The notes beneath the pieces are model-generated. The model saw only the letters and a program-made list of their open reading frames with translations, did not search any database and was not told the DNA's origin. Below, piece after piece: positions 44,374 through 52,340 of a stretch of DNA of 64,000 nt (positions are counted from its first letter, which is position 1; each line of letters starts with the position of its first letter). A program made the translations under genes and the position numbers. Source of the DNA: Pedobacter sp. ok626 (lineage in GTDB: Bacteria > Bacteroidota > Bacteroidia > Sphingobacteriales > Sphingobacteriaceae); the NCBI RefSeq assembly GCF_900100435.1, contig NZ_FNEX01000006.1, forward strand, positions 124,001 to 188,000. Direction: 5' to 3'.

Positions 44374-45987
44374 TTAATATTCTTTATATTTTTTAAAGTT
44401 TTTTGAGAATTCATCAGCTAGTTTTTTAGCTGTTATTTCATATTCATTTTTATTAGCCCAGGTATTTTCCGGGTTTAAAAGTGCTGTAGGAACTCCTGGG
44501 CAGCTTACAGGCATTTCCACCTCAAATAGCTTATGTTTTTGAAAATCGACACGGTCTAAATGACCATTCAACGCCGCAGTAACCATTGCCCTGGTATATT
44601 CTAGTTTGATGCGTTTACCAGTTCCATAACTCCCACCAGTCCATCCAGTATTAATCAACCATACTTTTATAGAAGCACTTTTAAGCTTCTCACCCAACAT
44701 TGAAGCGTATCGCACCGGGTGCAGTGGTAAAAATGGTTTTGCGAAACAGGCGGAAAAAGTAATCTGAGGCTCCTCAACCCCAATTTCTGTTCCCGCAACT
44801 TTTGACGTATATCCAGAAATGAAATGGTACATGGCCTGACGTACACTTAATTTTGAAATGGGTGGTAGTACACCAAAAGCATCTGCGGTTAGAAGAAATA
44901 TGTTTTCAGGGGGCTTTCCGATAGAGGGTTCAACTATATTGTCCATGAAATCAATAGGATAGGCTGCCCTTGTGTTTTCGGTTATAGATGTGTCAGTATA
45001 ATCCACTACCTGACTTTTTGGGAAAAAGCGAACATTCTCTAATAGCGCACCAAATTTAATCGCATTAAAGATTTGTGGCTCTTTTTCACGACTTAAATTG
45101 ACGCACTTTGCGTAACACCCACCTTCTAAATTAAAAACAGAATTGGCATCCCATCCATGCTCATCATCGCCGATTAACTTCCGCTCTGGGTCTGCCGAAA
45201 GTGTAGTTTTTCCCGTTCCTGATAATCCAAAGAAAATAGCTGTATCTCCGCGTTCACCAACGTTAGCACTGCAGTGCATCGGTAATACATTCCTGTCCTG
45301 TGGTAAAATGTAGTTCAAAACGGTAAAAACTGCTTTTTTGATCTCGCCAGTATAGGCCGTACCGCCAATTAGAATGACTTTTTTTTTAAAATTAATAACC
45401 GTAAAATTTTCAGACCGGATGTCATCCTCTTTTGGGTCACCGATAAAGCCCGGTGCAGCTAATATCACCCAGTCCTCTACAAATTTTGATAATTCCTGAA
45501 TATTCGGTCTTAAAAAAAGATTGTAAACAAAAAGGCTTTGCCAGGCATATTCTGTTACAACTCTTATTTTAAGTCTATAATCTTTAGCCGCGCATGCAAA
45601 TACATCCCTAACGTAAGCATCCCGGTTTGATAAATATAGTGTCACTTTCCGGTAAAGACGTTCAAAGGATTCCGTAGAAAGCTTATGGTTAACTTCTCCC
45701 CACCAGATGTTGTTTTCAGTCAGATCATCGACCACAATATACTTATCCTTTGGTGATCTTCCAGTAAACTTACCTGTATTGCAGGCTAAGGCACCTGATG
45801 AAGTGAGTTCGCATTTATGATCAAGAATAGAGTTGCTAATCAGGTCGAAAGCAGAAATATTCCAATGGACTGATCTATTGCTATTAATGCCTAGATACGC
45901 TAAGGAAGGTTTTTCTCTATTTATCATTAAATGATTAATTATTTTATTAATGAGTGGCTTATTAAGACAGTTCAAGTTGATTGTCAT
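44374..45987 (-). CDS. pckA: Phosphoenolpyruvate carboxykinase (ATP)
   Basis: 537 residues. Diagnostic blocks are TGKFTGRSPKDKY, MHCSANVGERGDTAIFFGL, the P-loop GLSGTGKTTLS (about residues 252-262), the kinase-2-like LIGDDEHGW and the INTGWTGG region near the C-terminus. It interconverts oxaloacetate and PEP with ATP and CO2 release, the entry to gluconeogenesis; running in reverse it fixes CO2 under fermentative conditions. The ATG at 45987 overlaps the upstream oxoamine synthase by 26 bp. An ATG at 45927 would remove an unusual 20-residue N-terminal extension and is a fair alternative. It is controlled from the operon promoter at 47282. Confidence 0.95.
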   Translation of the reverse strand: MTINLNCLNKPLINKIINHLMINREKPSLAYLGINSNRSVHWNISAFDLISNSILDHKCELTSSGALACNTGKFTGRSPKDKYIVVDDLTENNIWWGEVNHKLSTESFERLYRKVTLYLSNRDAYVRDVFACAAKDYRLKIRVVTEYAWQSLFVYNLFLRPNIQELSKFVEDWVILAAPGFIGDPKEDDIRSENFTVINFKKKVILIGGTAYTGEIKKAVFTVLNYILPQDRNVLPMHCSANVGERGDTAIFFGLSGTGKTTLSADPERKLIGDDEHGWDANSVFNLEGGCYAKCVNLSREKEPQIFNAIKFGALLENVRFFPKSQVVDYTDTSITENTRAAYPIDFMDNIVEPSIGKPPENIFLLTADAFGVLPPISKLSVRQAMYHFISGYTSKVAGTEIGVEEPQITFSACFAKPFLPLHPVRYASMLGEKLKSASIKVWLINTGWTGGSYGTGKRIKLEYTRAMVTAALNGHLDRVDFQKHKLFEVEMPVSCPGVPTALLNPENTWANKNEYEITAKKLADEFSKNFKKYKEY

Positions 45988-47200
45988 ATTTTCCAGCAGT
46001 TAGGTTCTGCTTAACTTGCTTAAATACTTCCACAGTCCGCTCAACTTCTTCTTTGGTATGATTAGCCGTAGGAATTAACCTTAAAATAATCATTCCTTTT
46101 GGAACAACCGGATAAACAACTAGCGAACAAAATATATCATGCGTTTCTCTTAGGTCCCTTACCAATGCAGTTGCCTGATCAATTGTACCTTCTAAATAAA
46201 CTGGTGTAACAGGAGATTGTGTATTGCCTATTTCCAGTCCTGCTTCTTTCAACCCTTTTTGTAGTTGTTTAGTGATGTCCCACAATTGATTTCTTAATTC
46301 TGGTTTTTCTTTGATCAAACTAAGTCGCTGGTGTAGACCAAATACTAGTGGCATCGGTAATGCTTTGGCATAAATTTGAGAGCGCATGTTGTATTTTAAA
46401 TATTGTATAATTTCTTTTTTTCCAGAAACAAAAGCACCAATCGCAGCAAAAGATTTTGCGAAAGTGGCAAAGTACAAATCAATATCATCCTGAACACCCT
46501 GGCTTTCACCAGTTCCCGCACCAGTGGCTCCCATAACACCAATGCCGTGGGCATCATCAACTAGAAAAGTAAAATCATATTGTTTTTTAAAGGCGCTGAT
46601 TTCTTTTAATTTCCCTGTATCTCCGCGCATGCCAAAGACCCCTTCAGTAATGACAAGTATTCCGCCATTGCTTCCATCAGTTATTTTTTTAGCCCTGATG
46701 AGTTGTTTTTCAAAATCTTCAATGTCATTATGCTTGTATACGAAGCGTTTTCCAATATGCAGCCTTAAACCATCTATTATACAAGCATGCGATTCCGAAT
46801 CATAAACAACGACATCATGACGGTCAAGTAGGCTGTCTATGATTGACAACATGCCCTGATATCCATAGTTAAGTAAAAATGTATCCTCCTTACTTACAAA
46901 AGAAGAAAGCTTCTCTTCCAACATTTCATGAAGGGTGGTGTTACCAGTCATCATTCTTGCACCCATTGGATAGGCGAGGCCATATTGTTTCGCACCTTCT
47001 TCATCCGCTTTCCTTACTTCAGTACAATTTGCCAGACCCAGGTAATTATTCAAACTCCAAACTAGTTTTTGTTTACCGTTAAAAAACATTTGATTGCTTA
47101 ACTCGCCTTCCAATTTTGGATAGGCGAAATAGCCATGTGCATAATGTGCATGGTCCCCTAAAGGGCCTAATTTTAATAAGTTCTTTTCTAATAAATTCAT
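45962..47200 (-). CDS. PLP-dependent alpha-oxoamine synthase family protein
   Basis: 412 residues. Fold-type I signatures are LNNYLGLA near residue 50, YDSESHACIIDGLRL, the LVDDAHGIGVMG block and Lys249 in ATFAKSFAAIG as the PLP Schiff-base lysine. This is the family of serine palmitoyltransferase, KBL and 8-amino-7-oxononanoate synthase. It condenses an amino acid with an acyl-CoA; in Bacteroidota such enzymes make sphingolipid or sulfonolipid bases, but the substrate here cannot be fixed. It is the first gene of a leftward operon with pckA and a methyltransferase, behind an FNR-type box with its promoter at 47282-47289. Confidence 0.85.
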   Translation of the reverse strand: MNLLEKNLLKLGPLGDHAHYAHGYFAYPKLEGELSNQMFFNGKQKLVWSLNNYLGLANCTEVRKADEEGAKQYGLAYPMGARMMTGNTTLHEMLEEKLSSFVSKEDTFLLNYGYQGMLSIIDSLLDRHDVVVYDSESHACIIDGLRLHIGKRFVYKHNDIEDFEKQLIRAKKITDGSNGGILVITEGVFGMRGDTGKLKEISAFKKQYDFTFLVDDAHGIGVMGATGAGTGESQGVQDDIDLYFATFAKSFAAIGAFVSGKKEIIQYLKYNMRSQIYAKALPMPLVFGLHQRLSLIKEKPELRNQLWDITKQLQKGLKEAGLEIGNTQSPVTPVYLEGTIDQATALVRDLRETHDIFCSLVVYPVVPKGMIILRLIPTANHTKEEVERTVEVFKQVKQNLTAGKYDNQLELS

Positions 47201-47281
47201 TATCTAAATTTTGTATTGATTGGTACTGCCACTTTTATTTAACGGATGCTTATTTGGTTTGTCCCTAGCGGTAATCACATG

Positions 47282-47289
47282 CAAATCTA
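47282..47289 (-). promoter_or_regulatory. -7 box TAGATTTG (minus strand)
   Basis: The + strand reads CAAATCTA, an exact TAnnTTTG on the minus strand. Its first base (47289) is 51.5 bp from the centre of the FNR-type palindrome at 47335. No -33 TTTG is seen. The leader to the oxoamine synthase ATG is about 80 nt. Confidence 0.62.
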
Positions 47290-47334
47290 TTGGCTTAATG
47301 AAAGCGTTTTACAGTAAGAAATCATTGATGGACG

Positions 47335-47346
47335 TGATATTTATCA
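47335..47346. promoter_or_regulatory. FNR-type palindrome TGAT-ATTT-ATCA
   Basis: Four-bp perfect arms with a 4-bp spacer and centre at 47340.5. The distance to the leftward -7 box is the same 51.5 bp as at the three rightward sites. Confidence 0.66.
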
Positions 47347-47536
47347 GTTTTTCTGTACTTGGAACCTTTTAATGGAATAGTTTTTTAATTCATGTGATAA
47401 GATCTGCTGATTATTCCTAAATTGGCTCACTCAAGGTAGTTGACATTCTTTACACGAGTAGCTGATTGGATTATTTTCTGTTTTATTAATGTAAAACGAT
47501 GCGAAGCTGTCATTGAAACTTCAATAAATAACCGCC

Positions 47537-48283
47537 ATGTTAAGACACTTGGGAGCAAAACGTACGCCTCAACATAACCTCAAATTAGCAACTTTACTGG
47601 GACTAACTGCGGGATTCGTTAATGCAGAGGGATTTTTGGGGTTTTCAGTATTAACTACTAATGTTACTGGACATGCAGCATTACTGGCAGAAAGAATTGC
47701 CCTGGCAGATTGGCATACTGCTCAGGTTGTAGCCTTATGGATGTTCCTTTTTCTGGCGGGGGCTTTTATTTCAAGCTTAATTCTTTTGTTTACCGGACAT
47801 AACCAACGCTATTCTTATTCCATTGCGATCTTTATTGAAATCATTATTTTGCTTTTTTCAGCATTATATGGTCAACGATACGATGGGTCTTTAGTTTCCA
47901 AAGAAATATTTGCAGGTAGTCTACTTTTTGCAATGGGCTTGCAGAACTCTTTAGTTTCTATGATTTCTGGCTCTGTGGTAAGAACCACCCACCTTACTGG
48001 AACTTTTACCGATCTTGGTATAGAGTTAGCTCAGTTATTTGATAAAAAGAAAAATGATCATCAGGCCCTTAGAGCTAAGATCAAGCTTCGATTTGCCATT
48101 ATATTCTTTTTTATGACAGGTGCTGTTTTGGGTGCTTATTTATTTCATCATGTTGGGTTTAAGGCTTTTTTTGCACCTATAAGCATCCTGATTTATGCCC
48201 TACTCTACGATGTTTTTAGAATTAAGGCTAAGCGGTTTTACAAAAAAACAACAAATTCGCTGAAAAATGCTTTAAAATCTTAA
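47537..48283 (+). CDS. DUF1275 (YoaK-like) membrane protein
   Basis: 248 residues with six probable membrane segments: LATLLGLTAGFVNAEGFLGF, ALWMFLFLAGAFISSLILLF, SIAIFIEIIILLFSALYG, SLLFAMGLQNSLVSMI, FAIIFFFMTGAVLGAYLF and ISILIYALLYDVF. TAGFVNAEGF and TNVTGHAALLAE are the DUF1275 signature, and the GxQNxLV segment in the fourth helix is conserved. Function unknown; the family is found as stand-alone inner-membrane proteins. The divergent upstream region contains an FNR-type site, but its promoter faces the other way. Confidence 0.88.
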   Translation: MLRHLGAKRTPQHNLKLATLLGLTAGFVNAEGFLGFSVLTTNVTGHAALLAERIALADWHTAQVVALWMFLFLAGAFISSLILLFTGHNQRYSYSIAIFIEIIILLFSALYGQRYDGSLVSKEIFAGSLLFAMGLQNSLVSMISGSVVRTTHLTGTFTDLGIELAQLFDKKKNDHQALRAKIKLRFAIIFFFMTGAVLGAYLFHHVGFKAFFAPISILIYALLYDVFRIKAKRFYKKTTNSLKNALKS

Positions 48284-48323
48284 CTGAGCATAGCATGACC
48301 AATTTTCTTGGTCATTAGAAAAC

Positions 48324-48337
48324 ATGATTTTTATCAA
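48324..48337. promoter_or_regulatory. FNR-type palindrome ATGAT-TTTT-ATCAA
   Basis: Core TGAT-N4-ATCA with a one-base asymmetry at the outer position and centre at 48330.5, exactly 51.5 bp upstream of TAATTTTG at 48382. Confidence 0.66.
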
Positions 48338-48381
48338 TATTGCTACTGATATATTTCTGTAAAATATCTGCTTAATAGAGC

Positions 48382-48389
48382 TAATTTTG
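48382..48389 (+). promoter_or_regulatory. -7 box TAATTTTG
   Basis: Exact TAnnTTTG, identical to the box at 42188, with no clear -33 element. It gives a leader of about 30 nt to the methyltransferase start at 48425. Confidence 0.62.
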
Positions 48390-48424
48390 CATCATGGAGA
48401 TAATTAAGCTTTTTGTTTAATTGC

Positions 48425-49042
48425 ATGATTATGAGTGAAAAAGAAATAGAACCCGGCTTGTTGCCCTTGAATTATTACGTTAATGACTCGGTTTTTGATA
48501 GCTTTTTCCCAGAACAGATAAAAAAAATATCAAAAGTCCATTGGACACCCTTGGCTATTGCTAAAAAAGCGGCCTCATTTTTAGCCCCGGTGCCTGGGTC
48601 CAGAATCCTGGATATTGGCAGCGGTATTGGTAAATTCTGTATTGCTGCCGCGCATTTTTTTCCTGATTCAGAGTTCCACGGCGTGGAGCAACGAAAAGAT
48701 CTATTCAATTTGGCTATTGAAGCACAACAAAGAAGTGAGGTAAATAATGTTCAATTTTTACACGGTAATTTTACAGAATTGAGCCTCGAATATTATGATA
48801 GTATTTATTTCTACAATGCATTTGCAGAGAACATGATCGATGTTGCACGTATAGACGAATCTATAGACTACTCGCCAGGTTTGTATGCCTATTATTCTAA
48901 CTACTTATGTAAAGCCTTGGAAAATAAGGCAAGCGGGACAAGACTAGTTACCTACCATGGATATGAACATGAAATTCCTATAGGGTATAAAATGGTTGAA
49001 CAAGACATCCGCAAACCTTTGAAAATGTGGATTAAAGAATAA
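48425..49042 (+). CDS. SAM-dependent methyltransferase (paralogue of the 43771 gene)
   Basis: 205 residues from the ATG at 48425; an ATG at 48431 is equally possible, and a TTG at 48413 is less likely. Motif I is ILDIGSGIGKFCI, followed by HGVEQRKDLFNLA. It shares N-terminal HWTPLAIAKK and C-terminal SGTRLVTYHG and LKMWIKE with the 43771-44364 gene. Its own promoter and FNR-type box lie just upstream, so both paralogues appear to be under the same control from separate transcripts. Substrate unknown; the absence of a known fused domain argues for a small-molecule or lipid target, but this is not shown. Confidence 0.82.
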   Translation: MIMSEKEIEPGLLPLNYYVNDSVFDSFFPEQIKKISKVHWTPLAIAKKAASFLAPVPGSRILDIGSGIGKFCIAAAHFFPDSEFHGVEQRKDLFNLAIEAQQRSEVNNVQFLHGNFTELSLEYYDSIYFYNAFAENMIDVARIDESIDYSPGLYAYYSNYLCKALENKASGTRLVTYHGYEHEIPIGYKMVEQDIRKPLKMWIKE

Positions 49043-49066
49043 AACTCCTTAATAAAAAAAATCAAA

Positions 49067-49330
49067 ATGACTTTAGAAAATTATGCCTCCGCAGTTTTAA
49101 AACAACTTGCTGAAGCGCAAGATTACCCACAAGTGGAGCGGATTATTACTGATTCTGTAAGTCAGCTTACAAATGAAAAATATCCTTTTAGTGAATATGT
49201 GAATGAATTGGAAAAGAAAATAGAGAATTTATCTCCCTTAATTTTAAACAGTACCCAGTTCAGTTGCTATAGATATGCCCTCGTATATCTGCATAATTAT
49301 ATTGTGTTTCCAGAAAGAGAGTCGGTTTAA
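49067..49330 (+). CDS. Hypothetical protein, 87 residues
   Basis: ATG at 49067, 24 bp after the methyltransferase stop, so probably in the same transcript. Mostly helical, with an acidic VNELEKKIENL stretch around residues 45-56 and a C-terminal aromatic block (CYRYALVYLHNYIVF). No family recognised and no signal peptide. It may be a partner of the methyltransferase; that rests on spacing alone. Confidence 0.6.
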   Translation: MTLENYASAVLKQLAEAQDYPQVERIITDSVSQLTNEKYPFSEYVNELEKKIENLSPLILNSTQFSCYRYALVYLHNYIVFPERESV

Positions 49331-49402
49331 TACATCCCGACCTATCCATAAAACCTAATGAATAAATCATGGAGTCCGAAGGGACGAAGGTTTAATAAGT
49401 TG

Positions 49403-49410
49403 TATCTTTG
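49403..49410 (+). promoter_or_regulatory. -7-like element TATCTTTG upstream of the Crp/Fnr gene
   Basis: An exact TAnnTTTG ending 4 bp before the ATG at 49415, without a visible -33 element and without an FNR-type dyad at 51.5 bp. It implies a very short or absent leader. Confidence 0.4.
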
Positions 49411-49414
49411 CATT

Positions 49415-50122
49415 ATGAGCTTATCAGGAATTTTCCCGATTGATAAATGGAATTTCACTACTCAATCTATTCTGTCGATCCTCTCGGCTGAAGAGTATAG
49501 TTTTTTGATCGGTCGTCAGGGAGAGCAGAGGTATCAAAAAGGAGAAATTATTTTTAGAGAGGGTGTAGTGCCCTATGGAATATTTTATATTCATAGCGGA
49601 AAAGTTAAAAAATATAAGGTTGATTCCACCGGAAGGGAGCAAATCATTTATGTCGCCAATAATGGGGAACTAATTGGTTACCATGCAGTTTTGTCTGAGG
49701 AAAGATATCCGGACTTTGCAGCAGCCATGGAGAATACTGTGATCAGTTTTATCCCTAAGGATGACTTTTTAACAGTTTTAAATAGCTCTCCAATATTTGC
49801 AAATCGCTTGTTGAAATCTTTGAGTCATGAGTACTCAGTACTCGCTAATAATATTTCTGTTTTTGCCCAGCGTACTGCAGTCGAAAGGCTTGCAATTGCA
49901 CTGATTGTTATGCGGGAAAAATTTAAAATAGAGACTGAGGAAGGCAAGGAAATAATTATTGATATATCGAGGAATGATCTGGCTAATATTGCAGGAATCG
50001 CTAAGGAAAACGTAATTAGATTGTTGAAGGAATTCAAATCAGAAGAAATCATCGAAACTGATGGTAGGAAGATTTGGGTCAAAGATATTGAAAGATTAAT
50101 TGCAAGGTCGAATTACAAATGA
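49415..50122 (+). CDS. Crp/Fnr family transcriptional regulator
   Basis: 235 residues from the ATG at 49415. An in-frame ATG at 49358 would add 19 residues of basic, unconserved sequence that spans the -7-like box and is unlikely. The cNMP-binding-like fold occupies about 20-145 (YQKGEIIFREG, GIFYIHSGKVKKYK) and the CRP-type HTH about 160-225. The recognition helix reads AKENVIRLLKEF: it has the Glu and Arg but Ile where FNR has Ser. There are no N-terminal cysteines for an iron-sulfur cluster, so it is not an FNR-type oxygen sensor. The ligand is unknown. It is a second candidate for binding the TGAT boxes, weaker than the receiver fusion. Confidence 0.9.
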   Translation: MSLSGIFPIDKWNFTTQSILSILSAEEYSFLIGRQGEQRYQKGEIIFREGVVPYGIFYIHSGKVKKYKVDSTGREQIIYVANNGELIGYHAVLSEERYPDFAAAMENTVISFIPKDDFLTVLNSSPIFANRLLKSLSHEYSVLANNISVFAQRTAVERLAIALIVMREKFKIETEEGKEIIIDISRNDLANIAGIAKENVIRLLKEFKSEEIIETDGRKIWVKDIERLIARSNYK

Positions 50123-50184
50123 TTTTGTCCACATGGAGCATACAAATCAATAGCAATTTGAAAATAAGGGCTGAAAATAGCATT

Positions 50185-51015
50185 TTAGGCAGAACTGGAG
50201 CCACGAAATGGAGGACTTTCCCGTTCAAACGCTTTATCAAAAAGTAAACCGGTTATTTTTCCGTTTTCATGGAGTAATGGCGCGGTTTTTTCAGCATATT
50301 CTTTTCTTCTTTTTGGTAAAATAGCACAAGAATCGGGCTCTGTTGATATTCCCCTTGTGTTTAAATCTAGTGTTTCCATAACAAGGTTGCCAAGGTAAAT
50401 ACTGTTGCTTAAACTTCTTCTATCATCTGCAATAAAAGACATATAGACATGAAGTTTCATGCCTTTTAGTTCTGCAGGTAATTCTAAAAAATCTGTCTCT
50501 TCTGTCATGCGTGCGCCAGAAAACAGGTAATATGATTTTCCTGTTTCTTCTGCATAAACCAACAACATTGCTCTTGCGCTTCTGTCGCTCCAGTTTAATG
50601 AGGTGTCGTAAGTCCAGTTAAAGTGAACACCATCGCCTTCGGCTGTTGCAATTGGGTTTAATGGCAGCTCGATCGTTCCCTGAGTTAAACGCGCTGCAGC
50701 GTAGTTAATGCTGATGTCAGGATATTCGCCTTGAACTGCATGTAAGAGTTGATAGGATTTAGCTGCATTGTTGGGCGAAATGGGTTTGCCCTGGGCAGCT
50801 TCTTCAAAGCCTATTCGAACATAATCCGTCATACTGTTGACGAAATTATTCACTACTTCCATTCTCTTTCTTTGGATTTTCTCTCTTGGGCTTGGGGGAC
50901 TTGTACGCTTTCTTTTCTTTGCCCTAACATAGGCTACTCCATACCTTACATAGCCCTCTACTGTACCGACATTGCCATTAATACCACCCAAAATACCGTT
51001 ATTAATTCTTGCCAT
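50185..51015 (-). CDS. DUF6266 family protein
   Basis: 276 residues. The N-terminal block MARINNGILGGINGNVGTVEGY and the following RAKKRKRTSPPSP stretch are typical of this Bacteroidota family, as is the ANNA/NAAKSY region near residue 85. There is no signal peptide. The C-terminal 55 residues (from about RGISTEPDSC) are hydrophilic and look like an extension. Function unknown. The gene is preceded by a degenerate short-repeat tract at 51151-51207. Confidence 0.82.
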   Translation of the reverse strand: MARINNGILGGINGNVGTVEGYVRYGVAYVRAKKRKRTSPPSPREKIQRKRMEVVNNFVNSMTDYVRIGFEEAAQGKPISPNNAAKSYQLLHAVQGEYPDISINYAAARLTQGTIELPLNPIATAEGDGVHFNWTYDTSLNWSDRSARAMLLVYAEETGKSYYLFSGARMTEETDFLELPAELKGMKLHVYMSFIADDRRSLSNSIYLGNLVMETLDLNTRGISTEPDSCAILPKRRKEYAEKTAPLLHENGKITGLLFDKAFERESPPFRGSSSA

Positions 51016-51352
51016 AGTTTTTTTGTTTTTTTTCTAAAAGTATGCACTAAGATCTTGATTTTCAAACTGCATGATTTTGACTGCTTGCACTTTAAAGTAA
51101 TTTAATTCACAGTATATTAACGGATGTTAATCGGATGCTACTCGGCTCCAGTCGGGCAGTGTCCGAGTAATGTCCGGGTAAATGCCGGGTATAGGCCGGG
51201 TTTATAGGGTTAACTGAAAGGAAACTTTTAGGCTAAAATCCTTGGTTGTAACATTCTGGTTGCGAAACAGAAAGTCTGTTTTTTTTAACAAATGTTAAAA
51301 TATTTTAAATTTTTTGATGGGTTGATTTTCTTGTTTTTGTAAAAACAGGCTA
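51016..51352. other. Intergenic region, 337 bp
   Basis: Between the CE12 esterase and the DUF6266 gene, both leftward. Apart from the degenerate repeat tract it contains only AT-rich sequence; no promoter matches well. Confidence 0.5.
51151..51207. repeat. Degenerate 10-13-bp tandem repeat
   Basis: Five units on the pattern G(T/C)CGGGTAwAt (51151, 51161, 51172, 51184 and 51195), each with a GTCC or GCCGGG core, and two weaker TCGG-type units just before. Imperfect microsatellite in the DUF6266 upstream region. Confidence 0.6.
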
Positions 51353-52126
51353 CTATTTGAGATATGCAGCCAAGGGTGATTTGATTTCTTTTAATCCGTC
51401 AGCCGCAAGACGCGCGATCTCTGTTGCCCCAAATACACACAAATGACTGTCGTCTTTTTTACCTTCAGGTAGTTTGCTAAACTTACCGGGTTCAATGTAT
51501 AGGAAGAGTTTTTTAGATTCTTCTGGCCCGTATTTGGTGACCAGATCCGATGATTTTTTATTCAGGTCTATTACAGGCACATTGAGCTCTTCAGCAAGTT
51601 TACGTACGGTATTTACATACTCGCCATAAGTATCTACAAGTTTTCCATCTTTACCAAAGTTTCTTCGAACCAGTGATGTGAATAGAACAGGATGGGCGCC
51701 CTTTGCTTTTGTTTCATTTATATAGTTCAACAAATTCTGACGATAGGTAGTTGCTGGATCTGTATGTCTTGCAGTGTCCGCCTTCTGATCATTCGCCCCA
51801 AACATAATGAATACATAATCGCCCGCTTTTACCTGCGCTATAACAGGTTTCCAGTGTCCTTCTGTTCTGAAGCTTTTAGAGCTTCTACCGCTGCGGGCAG
51901 CATTGTGAACAACCACATGGTCATTAAAAAACTCTGGCATCATTTGCATCCAGCCCCTGATGGGATAATTGTCTCCTCCAAACTGGGCGAGATAAGCAGG
52001 GGAGAAATCACACATGGTAGAGTCGCCTATAGCATATATATTAATCTTTTTCTGTCCGTTTTTAAAGCTCATAAACGTGAACAGTAGAAGTACGGAGATA
52101 GCTAGTGTTTTTATGGTCTGTTTCAT
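51353..52126 (-). CDS. Rhamnogalacturonan acetylesterase-like SGNH hydrolase (CE12)
   Basis: 257 residues with a signal peptide (1-21; ISVLLLFTFMSF). SGNH motifs are IGDSTMCDF with nucleophile Ser36, the HNAARSGRSSKSF Gly block, MFGANDQK with Asn and the C-terminal DSHL with Asp226 and His228. This is the rhamnogalacturonan acetylesterase group, which removes acetyl groups from pectin backbones in the periplasm or outside the cell. It is divergent from the SusC/SusD/pectate lyase operon across a 214-bp region carrying a LacI-type operator. Confidence 0.88.
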   Translation of the reverse strand: MKQTIKTLAISVLLLFTFMSFKNGQKKINIYAIGDSTMCDFSPAYLAQFGGDNYPIRGWMQMMPEFFNDHVVVHNAARSGRSSKSFRTEGHWKPVIAQVKAGDYVFIMFGANDQKADTARHTDPATTYRQNLLNYINETKAKGAHPVLFTSLVRRNFGKDGKLVDTYGEYVNTVRKLAEELNVPVIDLNKKSSDLVTKYGPEESKKLFLYIEPGKFSKLPEGKKDDSHLCVFGATEIARLAADGLKEIKSPLAAYLK

Positions 52127-52207
52127 TTTTGGTTTATTAAGTTCTGCATGACTAATATACTTTTCCTTGGCTTGTCGGAAGTTAAATCAGTCCTTAAAAT
52201 TACCGGG

Positions 52208-52225
52208 AGCGGTTTCGATAACGTT
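52208..52225. promoter_or_regulatory. LacI-type operator-like sequence (site 1)
   Basis: Read on the minus strand it is AACGTTATCGAAACCGCT, close to the symmetric pattern AACGnTAyCGrTAnCGTT (two mismatches). It lies between the CE12 gene and the SusC operon. A related 18-mer lies upstream of the NagP-like transporter. Confidence 0.55.
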
Positions 52226-52340
52226 ACCGATACCGCTTGCATACATTTTTAGGCCAAATGGATATGATCCTTCATCAGAAAAATGTAATCTTGTTATAAG
52301 CGATTGCTCTATCGTCCTAAACCAGCTATAACCAAACATT

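Larger units (their letters stand above)
47201..47536. other. Divergent intergenic region, 336 bp
   Basis: Spacer between the oxoamine synthase operon and the DUF1275 gene, containing the FNR-type site at 47335 and the leftward -7 box at 47282-47289. No gene is evident. Confidence 0.6.

Noticed and set aside
43771..49042. Methyltransferase copies as ends of a composite mobile element.
   Set aside because: Similarity is at the protein level only, with no transposase, target duplication or long DNA identity.
49415..50122. Oxygen-sensing FNR with an iron-sulfur cluster.
   Set aside because: There are no N-terminal cysteines in the likely product; the only one near the start lies upstream of the chosen ATG.
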